DNA from: Ascarosepion bandense
Lineage: Eukaryota; Mollusca; Cephalopoda; Sepiida; Sepiidae
Direction of reading: 5' to 3'
NCBI GenBank assembly: GCA_037127315.1
Contig: JBBBDQ010001294.1
Location: 186,001 to 250,000 of the forward strand
Length of the DNA stretch: 64,000 nucleotides
In this document: positions 9,902 through 20,153 of the stretch, in pieces
Layout of the letters: each line of letters opens with the position of its first letter
Numbering within the stretch: position 1 is the stretch's first letter
Position numbers and translations under genes: made by a program
The notes under the pieces: model-generated
Seen by the model: only the letters and a program-made list of their open reading frames with translations
What the model was told of the DNA's origin: nothing
Database searches by the model: none

Positions 9902-10930
9902 TAAGTTTAATCTGTTTTGCTTTATGGATGACTGCCGGTATACTTTTGTAAGCTTCAGTTTTAGAAGATCTCAAATGACATGATATGGTGACAATGATAT
10001 CTTAGACCTTGATGACACTGTAGGTGACTATCTAAGTTGCCAGTACCTTAAGCCAGCGCTACGTTCAGAACATTGGCAATCATGCTTATCTATAATTTCT
10101 TATCCTTTGTAGACCTAAGTAATTTTTATTCTTTAAAACCCTTTGTCCTTGTTCTGCCAAACATTTACACAAGCTCATTGGGTAGGTTATTTTCTGCTTT
10201 CCTCTGCCGTTCAGTATATCCTGTGGGTGTTAACTTTAGCAAGCTCTTTTTTATCATTATGTGTCTTAGAAATTTCTACTCTTTCAGATTATAAGTATCG
10301 ATATGTAAAAGTAGGTAAAATTACTATATTCATATTTATTTTAATTGTCCTAATTTATTTATAATTCTATTGCAAAATAGCCAAAGAATTAAATCTGTCT
10401 TAAGTTATGAAGGACCTCAAGTATGTTTTTGTAATCTTTAGTGTTGGAAGATCCCAAACACATAATATGGTGTGATGATGGTGTCTACGACCTTGATGGT
10501 ACTGTAGGTGACTATCCAAGTTGCCAGTACCTTAAGCCAGCCCTGCCTTCAGAACACTGGCAACCATGCTTATCCTTTGTAGACCTAAGTAATTTTTATT
10601 CTTTACTACCCTTTGTCTTTGTTCTGCCAAACATTTACACATACTCATTGGGTAGGTTATTTACTGCTTTCCTCTGCCCTTCTGTATATCCTGTGGGTGT
10701 TAACTTTGCCATATCTTTTCATGGTACTTTCTACACCTATCTTCTTTACACAATCATTTTTTATTGACAAAATAGTCAAAGAATTTAATCTGTCTTGAGT
10801 CATGGATGACCGCTAGCATGTTTTATAAACTTTAGTTTAGGAAGATCCCAAACACATGATATGGCAACATGATGATGGCTTCAGACTTGATGGTACCCTT
10901 GATCACTGCCCTAAGTGCCAGTAGAACCAC
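9902..10930 (-). repeat. tandem duplication of a decayed RTE-like LINE segment
   Basis: Three successive units begin near 9902, 10383 and 10779; the third is partial. Each starts with TTTAATCTGT.. followed by a GGAAGATC block, and units 1 and 2 share a long segment (AGGTGACTAT..GTTAACTTT). On the minus strand the segment contains LTPTGYTEGQRKAVNNLPNE, a degraded form of the LINE C terminus, so the duplicated unit derives from that LINE. Confidence 0.6.
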
Positions 10931-11480
10931 ATTTCATTTTAGTATTTGTTTCTTTGTTTTTAACAAACATTTTCTATTTCTTAATACTTTGCTTAGCTTT
11001 TGGATGCTCTTTGGTTGTACCAATGTATCTTTGGATTTCAGTGTTACTCTTTCTGTCTTCTGTTAAAACACTTCTCAAATATAAACATTTTTGTTTTTGT
11101 TTTATTCTGGTATGTTGGATTTGTTATTTGCAATTTTGGCTCATCTTATTGCACACAACCATAAATTTTGTTTTTGTTTTTATTGCTTTCAATCTGTCCT
11201 ATGAGTATCAAAGCCTTCTTTCCTCATTATATGATTCAGAAACATCAACCATTTCTTTCTAATGTTAAATATGTGTCCTTTTGGTTTTCATTGACTGAAA
11301 AACTTGGTAGCTGCTCTCAGTATCATTCTAAAAAAAACACATTTCTGTTACTTCAACTCTTTTCTTCATCTGCAAGAGGATTATCCAACATTTACTGCCA
11401 CAGAGGCAGTCCTACATTATATAAGATTTCAATAGCCTTTTCTTTGTTTCTAACCATTTTTTCTGTTTCTTGATAGTTTA
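10905..11480 (-). mobile_element. RTE-like LINE fragment, heavily decayed
   Basis: The complement keeps short landmarks of the family: the SVLQYG-equivalent region, the TTAATACTTTGCTTAGCTTT block (LSKVLR) and the ATTATCCAACATTTACTGCC block. Order and orientation agree with the other copies, but no frame survives. Confidence 0.55.
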
Positions 11481-11800
11481 GTTCACAATACTGTTGTGGA
11501 TCTTCATTACCAATTTGTTGTGGAGTTTTTGTGGCAAAATTCACAGCAAAGTTATAGTAACCGGTTTGGCCAGAAAATAAGACACAGAACAAAAGGAGGT
11601 AGGTTCAAAACAGTGCATTAGTATACCAAAGATATAGATACAAATAAGTGTTGGTTGGTTGTTTTATTTTATGGTATATCAACCTCGGCGAGTCATTTAT
11701 TGCCAACTAAATTTTCTTTATTGCTGGTAATACCTTTTTTTCTTTTAACAATTTATTGTTGTTTTTATACAAGTTTTGTGTCTAGTAATACTTTTTTCTT
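11481..11800. other. unassigned sequence
   Basis: Nothing recognised. A 66-residue minus-strand frame at 11392-11592 overlaps the LINE remnant and has no family resemblance. Confidence 0.3.
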
Positions 11801-12142
11801 TTCAAGTATCAAGATTCATTGGGATTTGTTTTTAAGGGAAGGGTCCCCAAGTCCTACCCTTTTATTTAACCCATAACTGGAGGGAAGGGACGGATTAATA
11901 CCTTTCCTAAGGGTACCAGTGCTTAAGTGAATGCAGGGTATTCAACTGGAATTTGAACTTGGCTCACCGATTTCTCTTTCCGATTTTCTCTGCACCACAC
12001 CGCACATCCATCACTAGATGCTGACAGCACCTGGTATTCCCAAGCAGTCACCCATCTAAGTACTGACAAGGCTCAAAGTTACTTAACTTTGGTTATTGAG
12101 CGAGAACCGGTGTATTCAATGTGATATGCCATAAGCCCAAGT
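11800..12142 (-). mobile_element. 5S rRNA/tRNA chimeric SINE, copy 1
   Basis: On the minus strand a ~115-bp head (12140 to about 12025) resembles 5S rRNA: GGCTTATGGCATATCAC start, TACTTAGATGGGTGACTGC and GGGAATACCAGGTGCTG. It is followed by the same tRNA-derived module as SINE family A (TGCGGTGTGGTGCAG.., B-box-like AAGTTCAAATTCC) and then a distinct tail (AAAAACAAATCCCAATGAA). This matches the SINE3 concept (5S-headed SINEs) joined to a tRNA unit. The second copy is at 24235-24576. Confidence 0.8.
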
Positions 12143-12355
12143 GTTAGTAATCAATAAATAGAAACAAGTAAGTCCGAACAGTACAGTTACACTGCTTATT
12201 GCCTGACTAGTAGCTGGCTTTAACTGTGTACTAGCTGTCATCCTTAACTGCCGTCAACTGCCTCTTGACTGCTGTCAACTGCTTCCCGGAAGTCACGCAG
12301 GTAATTATATATTAAGAAGAAGATTCCATTCCTCATAGAAGAGCATCATAAGAAA
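12143..12355. other. possible LTR-like remnant
   Basis: Begins with TGTTAG and carries repeated CTGTCAACTGC/TTAACTG motifs and CCCGGAAGTCACG, loosely recalling the solo LTR at 56775-57121 (ACCGGAAGTGTGAC and repeated ACTGACT motifs). I cannot find a right terminus or a target duplication, so this is only a suggestion. Confidence 0.25.
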
Positions 12356-12359
12356 TTCT

Positions 12360-13140
12360 AATGCACCTTTAGATATCATGTAACAGTTCAGTACACTTTT
12401 CTTTGCTTCCAATGAAAGTTTTCCTATCTCTCAATACTCTGTTTAGCTTCTAGAATGCATTCTTTGCCATCTCAACATCCCTTTCCATCCTCTTTTAGAA
12501 CACTTCCCAAATATTTAAATTTTTTACTTGTTTTATTTTGGTATGTCAGATTTGTTATTTGCAATTTTGTTTCCTCTTGTTACTTGCAATCATGCACTCT
12601 GTCTTCTGTAGAACCACATTTCTGCTGCTTTAAGCCTTTTCTTCATATACAAGGATGTGCGTTGTGGAGCAGTGGATATCGACTCGGAACGAGAAATCGG
12701 GAGGCCGAATTCAAATTCCAGCCGAATTCATTGCATTCACTTTCGCGCAAATACCCTTGGGAAAGGTATTAATCTGTCTATTCCTTCCAGTTATGGGTTA
12801 AATAACAGGACAGATTGGGTTCTATAGCCTTGGTCGGCAACCAGTCTACTGCAGAAAGCAATGGCAACCTACTGTGGGATAATCTTATGCCCAGTCAGTC
12901 ATGTCTCTTTTGAGACATGATCGCCCAAGCGTGTATCACATATGGCACTTAACTGACTGACTGAAGGAGATTATCCAGCATTCACTGCCATAGAGGAGAA
13001 CCTGTATTATATAACAGTTTTATAATCTTTTCTTTATTTCTAACAATTTTTTTTCTGTTTCCTAATACTTTACTTAATTTTTGGAAGGTGTCCTTCACTA
13101 TTCCAGTGCACCTACAGATTGTGGTGTCACATTCTTGCAA
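12360..13140 (-). mobile_element. RTE-like LINE fragment interrupted by a SINE
   Basis: The two halves, 12360-12652 and 12965-13140, are contiguous in the parent LINE (the block after the polymerase, minus strand). A family-A SINE has split them. The remnant is diverged and has no open frame. Confidence 0.65.
12653..12964 (+). mobile_element. tRNA-derived SINE (family A), nested in LINE
   Basis: Nearly full-length plus-strand copy. The head begins GGATGTGCGTTGTGGAGCAG (A-box region), followed by GAATTCAAATTCC (B-box region), the constant body and the tail GGCACTTAACTGACTGA. It interrupts the RTE-like fragment, so it is younger than that LINE copy. Confidence 0.85.
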
Positions 13141-14250
13141 AATTTAATTGATGCGATAAAAACAGACATAATAAAAATGGGATAAGCAGAAGCTCTAAAG
13201 TATTTGGCAACATAAAAAGAAAAGAAAAATGAAAAGAGAAAAATACTAAAGAAATCGATCAAGGAAATTAAAATATTGTGAAGATAATACACATGTATCA
13301 ATAATATATTAGCATGCTGATATCTCTAGACAGATCACACAAGATCCTATGAGCAAATTCTTTTCTGCTACCAACTACTCTAGTCATAGTTTTCCTTTTG
13401 TCTTCTTTTTTTATGTCTTGCTTTATTGCATTAATTAAAATATGTATATGCATATCTGCGTGATAAATTTATGTATACTAACATAGTACCCATGAAAAAT
13501 TACAGTATTATTTATATTTTGAATTGTCTAGGATCAATGGACAGAGTAATTCCCGGAGTGTATGTTTATGAAACTCTGGAGTCAGTAACATGCTTAGCAA
13601 CATCGTGGACCTCCCTGCAGAATGCGCCTTGTGGCCCCTCTACCCACAGAATGCAACTTGCGCCCCTCCCCAAGCAAACTGAACCCACAAAAATGGTACT
13701 TTAAACAAAATAACATACTCTTGGAACACAGATATTCTGTGATCACAAAAAAACAGAAGAAACCGCGGAATTGGTATTTTGCAGCTATACATTACGAATG
13801 TTTTCACAGCTTTTAGCTACTTTTTATGTATGTTGAAACAGAAATCTATATAATATATTTCTCTCTCAAGTTAATTTTTTTTTAATTACAAATGATTTGC
13901 AGCCTCTTCAGAGCTGGAAGGCTTCTCTCAAATATTATATATATCATCTTTGATAGAAGCCTATATATGTATAAAGAGAGAGAGAGTGAGACGGGTTGAT
14001 AGATGTCTATTTCAACATACAAGTATGATAATAATTTTCCAGTTAATCCTAATAATTATTTTGTTAATTTTTTTTTCATTACAACAGATCTGCAGAGACA
14101 AGGAGCCTTGTGGCTTCCTGGAGCTCTGCAATGACTAGGGAACTTGCAGCTTCCCCACAATTGCAGGGTCTGCTGAGGCCCTAAGCACGGCCCTGTCTAA
14201 AGTTGTGATTCTGAAGATTACACCAATGAATTACGTGACAAATCTTTTAT
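13141..14250. other. unassigned sequence
   Basis: No gene or known repeat recognised. Short open frames (13098-13301 minus, 13471-13704 plus) show no family features. A GA-rich tract lies at 13974-13990, and 14085-14200 looks like unique GC-richer sequence of unknown origin. Confidence 0.3.
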
Positions 14251-14254
14251 ATTA

Positions 14255-14303
<49 letters not shown>
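14255..14303. repeat. (GT)n microsatellite
   Basis: About 24 uninterrupted TG dinucleotides on the plus strand. Confidence 0.95.
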
Positions 14304-14306
<3 letters not shown>

Positions 14307-14519
14307 ATGTCAAACATATTTCATTGAATATGACAGAAGTAAAAATTTGGTTAATTTTTTTATATGTTATTTCTAATATTCTTACTTTTTTTTCATTTGT
14401 TAGGCGTAAGGGAATGTAAAAATTGTCTGTAATGTCTATCGTCCAAAGTAATTTAGGCATCTGTAATTTAAACCAGCTGATAATGAAGATTTTGGTGAAT
14501 AATACTAGTATTTTATTCT

Positions 14520-15030
14520 TCTTTTACATGCCACATCCCTTCAGGATATGGCATTCATGGTTCTCCACATCTTCTTGTCTCTTGTAGCTGTTAATATCTT
14601 TTGTCTTGGTATTTCTCTCAAACCCTACTCTGTCATCCATTTGCTTAAGCCCATCATATGTCATGCACTGTTCTTTCCTGTCTCTCTTTCTCTCTAACCT
14701 ACCTGTGAGTATCATATTATCCAAGCCCTCCTTCCTCATTAGATATCCAAAAAACTTCAACTGTTGCTTCTTGATGTTAAATGTAAGTTTTCTTTTCATT
14801 TCCATTCTCTCCAAACCCTCATCGCTGCTCGCATGTTCAGTCCATAGTATTCTCAGCAATCGTCTATAGAATTGCACTTCTATTGCCATGAGTTTTTTCT
14901 TCATCTTTGAGGAGATTGTCCAGCTTTCACTGCTATATAGAAGGACAGATAACATGTAACAGCTCAGTACTCTTTTCTTTATTTCCAACAAAATTTTTGT
15001 CTTTCAGCTTTTGTAATGTGTCCTTGGCAA
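14520..15030 (-). mobile_element. RTE-like LINE 3' end
   Basis: The minus strand keeps a 155-residue frame: ETKKR-like EIKKRVLSCYMLSVLLY, SSESWTISSKMKKKL, FYRRLLRILWTEHASSDE, KQQLKFFGYLMRKEGLDN, MILTGRLERKRDRKEQ, then ENHECHILKGCGM and a stop. That is the normal C terminus of the family. The upstream part is frame-shifted and lost. Confidence 0.82.
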
Positions 15031-15040
15031 TCCCAATAAC

Positions 15041-16277
15041 ACATCACTCAATAAGTCCAAGGCCTGACATATAGATGGCGCTACTAATAAAATATCCATA
15101 TTATTTTTATAAATTACTAATCTTCAAATGACACATGATAAAATTTAGGCCTAATCAGATTATTAGTTTACAAATTACAGTTATTTAAGTGAAGCTACTG
15201 TTGTAAATTTTCAAAACAATAGAAAAATCTGAATTTCGTGTATTGCTAAAGCATTGTTTTCTGATGAGAAAAATTATTGTTCAAGCAAAGCAATGGCTTG
15301 ATAAGTGTTATTTGGACTCTGTTCCATCAGAAACAATGGTTAAGAGATGGTACGCTGACTTTGTTACACAGACACAAATGATGCTGAATGCTCAGGTTTC
15401 CAAAAATTGTCAGTTGTCCTGGAAAACACTAAAAATCTACAAACTCGTTTGGCTGATCATAAATTGAAGTTGTGCTAGATAGCAGAGGAGTTGAACATAT
15501 CAGAAGGCAGTGCCACTATTTTGTATGAACATTTGTCAATGAGAATACTGTGTTCAAAGTGAGTACTGCATTTGCTCACAGTCAATCAAAAATAATAACA
15601 TGTTGACAATTCAGAGCATTGTTTACAACTGTTTCAACACAACAAGAAGGAGATTTTGCATAAATATGGGACACTAGATAAAACATGGATCCACCACTTT
15701 ACTCTGGAGTTAAATTGGCAGTCAGCTGAGTGGACAGTAGCGGGTGAAAGCCATCCAAAATGCAAACATCAGCAGGCAAGGTTTCGGCCTCCGTATTTTG
15801 GAATTTACAAAGTATTTTTTTCATTGATTACCTTGAGAAAGAAAGAACCATCAATAGCAAATATTATATAGAATTATTAGTGTGTTAGAAGGAAGAAATT
15901 TCCAAAAAATGGCCACAAAAGAAGAAAAAGTAATCTTTCACACAGTGTCAAATGTCGAGTGCAACAATGGCAAAACTACATGAATTGGACTTTGAACTGC
16001 TTCCGCATTTACCCTATTCTTCAGATCTGGCTCCCAGCAACTACTGGCTGTTTTCAGGCTTCAAAAGAATGCTATAGAGAAAGAAGAAGTGATATCGAAA
16101 ACTGAGGTTTATTTTGAGGCTAAAGACAAATTGTTCTACAAAAAAAAATCTAATTGTTAAAGAAGCATTGGAAAAAGTGTTTCCCCTTGGAATGAGACGA
16201 TGTTGATGAATAAAGTCAAATTTTACCTTAAAGTTGTTGTTTTATTAGTTAGGCCTGGGATTTATTGAGGGATGTGC
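15041..16277 (+). mobile_element. mariner transposon with terminal inverted repeats
   Basis: The 28-bp ends pair as inverted repeats: ACATCACTCAATAAGTCC.. on the left, and the complement of the right end reads ACATCCCTCAATAAATCC... The interior carries a mariner-type transposase relic on the plus strand. At about 1.24 kb the element has normal mariner length and no large deletion. Confidence 0.8.
15213..16211 (+). pseudogene. mariner transposase, inactivated
   Basis: Recognisable in broken frames. N-terminal HTH region: KSEFRVLLKHCFLMRK, KQWLDKCYLDSVPSETMVKR, WYADF. Centre: DKTWIHHFTLELNWQSAEW, corresponding to the D-E-T-W-I-H-H catalytic block with the E changed to K. Near the C terminus HELDFELLPHLPYSSDLAPS is followed by NYWLF, where the third catalytic Asp of the DD34D triad is Asn. 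It ends near DDVDE-stop at 16211. The enzyme would cut and paste the element between TA sites; this copy cannot. Confidence 0.8.
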
Positions 16278-16695
16278 TATGCCTACAGATATCTGTATTG
16301 TACTTTCCGTCCTCTGTTATAACTTGTATTTCAATTTTTGTACCTGCCTGATTTTTTAAATCTGTATAGGTCCTATTATCAAAAACAATTTGCTGCAAGA
16401 GAGACTTTCAACATAAAACATCTAGCACACAGTATAAATATTGCCTTATTCCACATTGGAAATGGTGTGGTGAAGTTTTTTTTTTAAATAGAAAGATGTC
16501 AATTTTAATTCCAGCCATCTCAGAATAAATGCTACTATTATTCAAACAACACAAAAAACTACATCTTAACAAAACTTAAAAACAAATCCCTTTGAAATTG
16601 AATAAAGAACACTTCCATATATACCCCAAATGGAAAAATATAAGACTATTAAAAAAACTAAATTAAAAATTAATCAAAATTTCTGTTATCTTCAA
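16278..16695. other. unassigned AT-rich sequence
   Basis: No recognisable gene or repeat. It may include remains of the mariner whose C terminus lies at 16700-16945. Confidence 0.3.
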
Positions 16696-16699
16696 AAAG

Positions 16700-16945
16700 C
16701 GAATAGCACTTGAAAGAAATAATATTTCAAGATATTGAAAATATCCAAGGGAATGTGGCAACAATACAGCTTGTAATTCCAAAAGATGCTTCCATCAATA
16801 GAAATGACACTAGATCAAGTGTGTTGCTTGAAAAGAGACTACTTCGAAAGAGATTAAATACTGAATTGGTATGTAGTATAGTTTTCTTTTTAATGCACCA
16901 GACCTGATATTTTTAGATCAGACCTTATATGTACAGAACTGTATG
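16700..16945 (+). pseudogene. mariner transposase C-terminal fragment (second type)
   Basis: A 65-residue frame, DIENIQGNVATIQLVIPKDA and following, parallels DVKKIQKHAMRQLFMILKK at 33352. This corresponds to the last ~50 residues of a mariner-type transposase (iQrnvtrqLlsIPke .. wnkcVtSegdYFegD in family terms). It continues into the same 3' flank (CCAGACCTGATAT..GATCAGACCTTATAT) that is tandemly repeated at 33460-33830. Confidence 0.55.
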
Positions 16946-16979
16946 GGAACAGATGACAAAAAGATTACAGACACAACTT

Positions 16980-17240
16980 GTGAAAGGCGATGATGCGAAC
17001 ACTGTTCAAAAATAATTGTCTGAAAACAATTATTCAAAAAAACATTTATTCAAATTGTAAATTGTTTGAATGAAAATTAATCAAAAGGACAATTATACTA
17101 AATGATAATTATTTGAAACGCAAAATTATTTATTGCAATAGAAATGTAAAACTTAAAAAAGGAAATACACAAATGATAATTATTTGAAATACAAATATTG
17201 TTATTAAAATAATTTAGTAAGAAAAATTCTTATAGCCATA
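16980..17240 (-). repeat. AT-rich interspersed repeat, inverted copy
   Basis: The segment 17030-17130 is the reverse complement of sequence at 18020-18110 and 18780-18880 (shared core AATAATTATCATTTAGTATA, then AATTAATTTTCATTC). It belongs to the same repeat family as 17900-19075, in the opposite orientation. Confidence 0.6.
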
Positions 17241-17334
17241 AGTTATATGAAACTGCACAAAAATAGTCAACTAATAAAGAGTACTCATTAAAGGATGCCA
17301 CTCATTTTTTTAAGTTTTCCTCTTATCTCACAGT

Positions 17335-17830
17335 ATTTTTTTAGTGCTCCAGATATTTTGGATCCCAATTTAGTAGCTAAATTTCAGTCATGTTCTCACC
17401 AAAGGGATGTGGCTTCCCTCTGTCTTTTCTACAAATATTTTCATGGTTTCTGCTCTAATGAGCTTGCCCTCATGTCCCATTTACACAAATTTACTTGAGC
17501 TACTAGATTGGAACTTAGGTCCCACCCTTTTACAGTCAAAACAGTCAAACATAATTTTCACTTCTACTCTAACTGTTTTTTTTCTCACACTTCTTGCCCA
17601 TGGAAATCCCCTTTGTATATTTGCTTCCCCGATATTTGACAATCTCCAAGAGTTTAAGTGCAATGTTAATTCTCATCTTTTAGCTCCTTGATTCCCATCT
17701 ATCTCTTATCCTTTTTTTTTGACACCCCTAGTACCTTGCTCTTCGTTTTTGTCATTCTTCTCTCTTGTAACCCCCTGCACACCAGTGGCAGTACTGCTTT
17801 GCTTGGAGTGAAACGATTACAATTAAAAAA
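17335..17830 (+). mobile_element. BS/Jockey-like LINE 3' end
   Basis: Decayed coding sequence aligns with the LINE C terminus: SLCLFYKYFHGFCSNELA is readable at 17413-17466. It then runs through the HGNPLCIFAS..NLQEFKCNVNSHLLAP block into a short 3' UTR ending at CCCTGCACACCAGTGG .. GCTTGGAGTGAAACGA plus an A tail. Confidence 0.72.
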
Positions 17831-17899
17831 AGAAAAATCTTTTTGTAATACAAATTTCTTGCAAGTCATGTTTTCTTTTAAAAGCGTCTAAGAATTTTC

Positions 17900-19075
17900 A
17901 TATTATGAGATGATTGATGATACTTGCTGCAAAAAAGCCCTTGCCATCCTTCAGTGATGTTAATAGTTCTAGCTAAATCAGTATTGACTCTCCGAAAGCA
18001 AGGCTACATATGTATTTCAAACATAGGCATTTCTAATAATTATCATTTAGTATAATTGTCTTTTCAATTAATTTTCATTCAGACATTTTACAATTCAGAG
18101 GTTTTTCAAATAATCTTGATATGTTGAAAAGAAGTTTAGACATTATTGATGGAAATGGAAATAAGAAATTGTGCATTAGTTTAAACTGTGAAATTTAATG
18201 TGAAAAGCTCAAGTGATAAATGAGACTTTCATCGATCAATTCACAGATGACATCAGGATTGGACAGGAAGAAGTGAGTTAGAACCATGGATGAGAGAAAT
18301 GAATGAAATGAGGGGTTCAAGGTGTGTTCATTTGAGGATGATCAGAGAGAAAACATTTTATAGATTTTAATAGTATTTTAATTTTTTAGTCATAGGCTAA
18401 TCATTTATAATTGTTAATTTCTTTCTGGCTTATCAGGTAACTAGTGTACGGTACATCTACCCTAAGGCCTATTATTATTCTGTGAAAAGATTTCCCAGCA
18501 TTCACTTTTATATATTTAAAATTTTGACTGTTTTTTAACAATAGGTTATATATAACATATTTCCCACCAAGAACTGTATTAAAGTAGATAACAGAAAGAT
18601 TATAGACACAATCAATGAAACGAAAGGGCAATTTAGTGACTATTACTGGAAAAGCAAACAAGAAGTTGTGCATTAATATAAACTGTGAGCCCTATACCAT
18701 CCTTCAAGTATGTTGTTAATTCTAGTTAAATCAGCATTGATCCTCTCAAAGTATGATCACTTACATATTTCAAACAAAGGCATTTTGAATAATTATTCTT
18801 TAGTATAATTGTACTTTCAATTAATTTTCATTCAGACATTTTACAATTCAAATGTTTTTCAAACAAGTGTTTTCGAACAATTATTTTCAAACAATTTTCT
18901 TGGTACATTTTAAAGCTCTTTAGACATTATTCATGGAAATGGAAATAAGAAATTGTGCATTAGTTTAAACTGTGAGATTCAAATTATGTGAAAAGATCAA
19001 GTCAAAAATAAGACTTTCATTGATCAATTCACAGATGACATCAGGATCAGACAGGAAAAAATGGATTAGATCCAT
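17900..19075. repeat. duplicated ~390-bp repeat unit
   Basis: Units at about 17915-18300 and 18690-19070 are direct repeats. Both run from a CCATCCTTCA block through TTCAATTAATTTTCATTC to TGACATCAGGAT..GACAGGA. Sequence at 18390-18500 also recurs at 19685-19775 (ATCAGGTAACTAGT). No coding potential seen. Confidence 0.65.
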
Positions 19076-19104
19076 GAGGGGGTCAAGGCATGTTTATTTG
19101 AGGA

Positions 19105-19680
19105 TTTGTCCATGCATTTAATACTCTTGCCATATATGGTCAGGGGATCCTGCTATTCATCTCGAGGTTTTTGACAAAATCCGAAAGAAGATTTGCAATG
19201 TAATCAATCCAGATTTAGCAGCTTGACTTCAGTCATTTTTTCACCGACAACATCTGTCTTCCCTCTGTCTTTTCTACAATTATTTTCATGGCTTCTGCTG
19301 GGACAAGCTTCATTTCCTGGTGCTCTGACCACATGAATTTACTCATGCTACTAGACTGACAATTAGATCTCGTTCTTTTAATGTCAAAATAGTCAAATGT
19401 AACAGCCACTTATATTCTAGAAATTTCTTTTCTCGGAACCCTCACTTGTGGAACTCTCTTCCATATATGTGTTCCTCTGTTAGCTAAGATCTACAAAAGT
19501 TTAAATGCAACATCAGCTGCCATCTCCTATCTCCTTGATTTCTGTATTTCCCTTATCATTTCTTCAACTTCTCTTGTAACTTGCTTCCCATTTTTTCCCT
19601 TTTTTTCTCACTGTAAGCCCCTGTGCATCAGTGGCAGTACTGCCTTGTTTGGAGTGAATTAATTATAAAAAATGACAAAA
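19105..19680 (+). mobile_element. BS/Jockey-like LINE 3' end
   Basis: Frame-broken copy of the last ~150 codons (TKSERRFAM.., LCLFYNYFHGFCWDKL, NSHLYSRNFFSRNPHLWNSLPYM) and a short 3' UTR ending CCTGTGCATCAGTGG .. TTGTTTGGAGTGAATTAA with an A-rich end. It lies between copies of the ATCAGGTAACTAGT repeat. Confidence 0.72.
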
Positions 19681-19945
19681 TTGATCTGTAATCATAATAT
19701 AATCATTTAAAATTGTATATATAATTCTGGCTCATCAGGTAACTAGTATTTGGTAACATCTACCTTAGGGCCTTCCTAAACCCAGCTGTTACGTTATAGG
19801 AAACTTCTCTACATTAATTGTATTTTCACTTCATTTCTATTGCAATATTATCAAGAAATATATCACAAAAAACTTGCCAAAATGCCTTTCTACCAATAAA
19901 CAACAGAAAAAATAGCAATATTGGCACTAAGCACCATGACAACAT

Positions 19946-19947
<2 letters not shown>

Positions 19948-19988
<41 letters not shown>

Positions 19989-20003
19989 ACATATACATAT
20001 ATA

Positions 20004-20047
<44 letters not shown>

Positions 20048-20153
20048 ATATATATAGACATATACATATATAGACATATATATATAGACATATATATATA
20101 TATAGACATATATATGTATGTATATAGACATCTATATATATATATAGACATAT
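19948..20153. repeat. compound (TA)n / TAGACA microsatellite, left flank of LINE
   Basis: (TA)n interrupted at irregular intervals by TAGACA. The same pattern resumes at 23204 on the other side of the LINE, so the LINE landed inside one long array. Confidence 0.92.
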
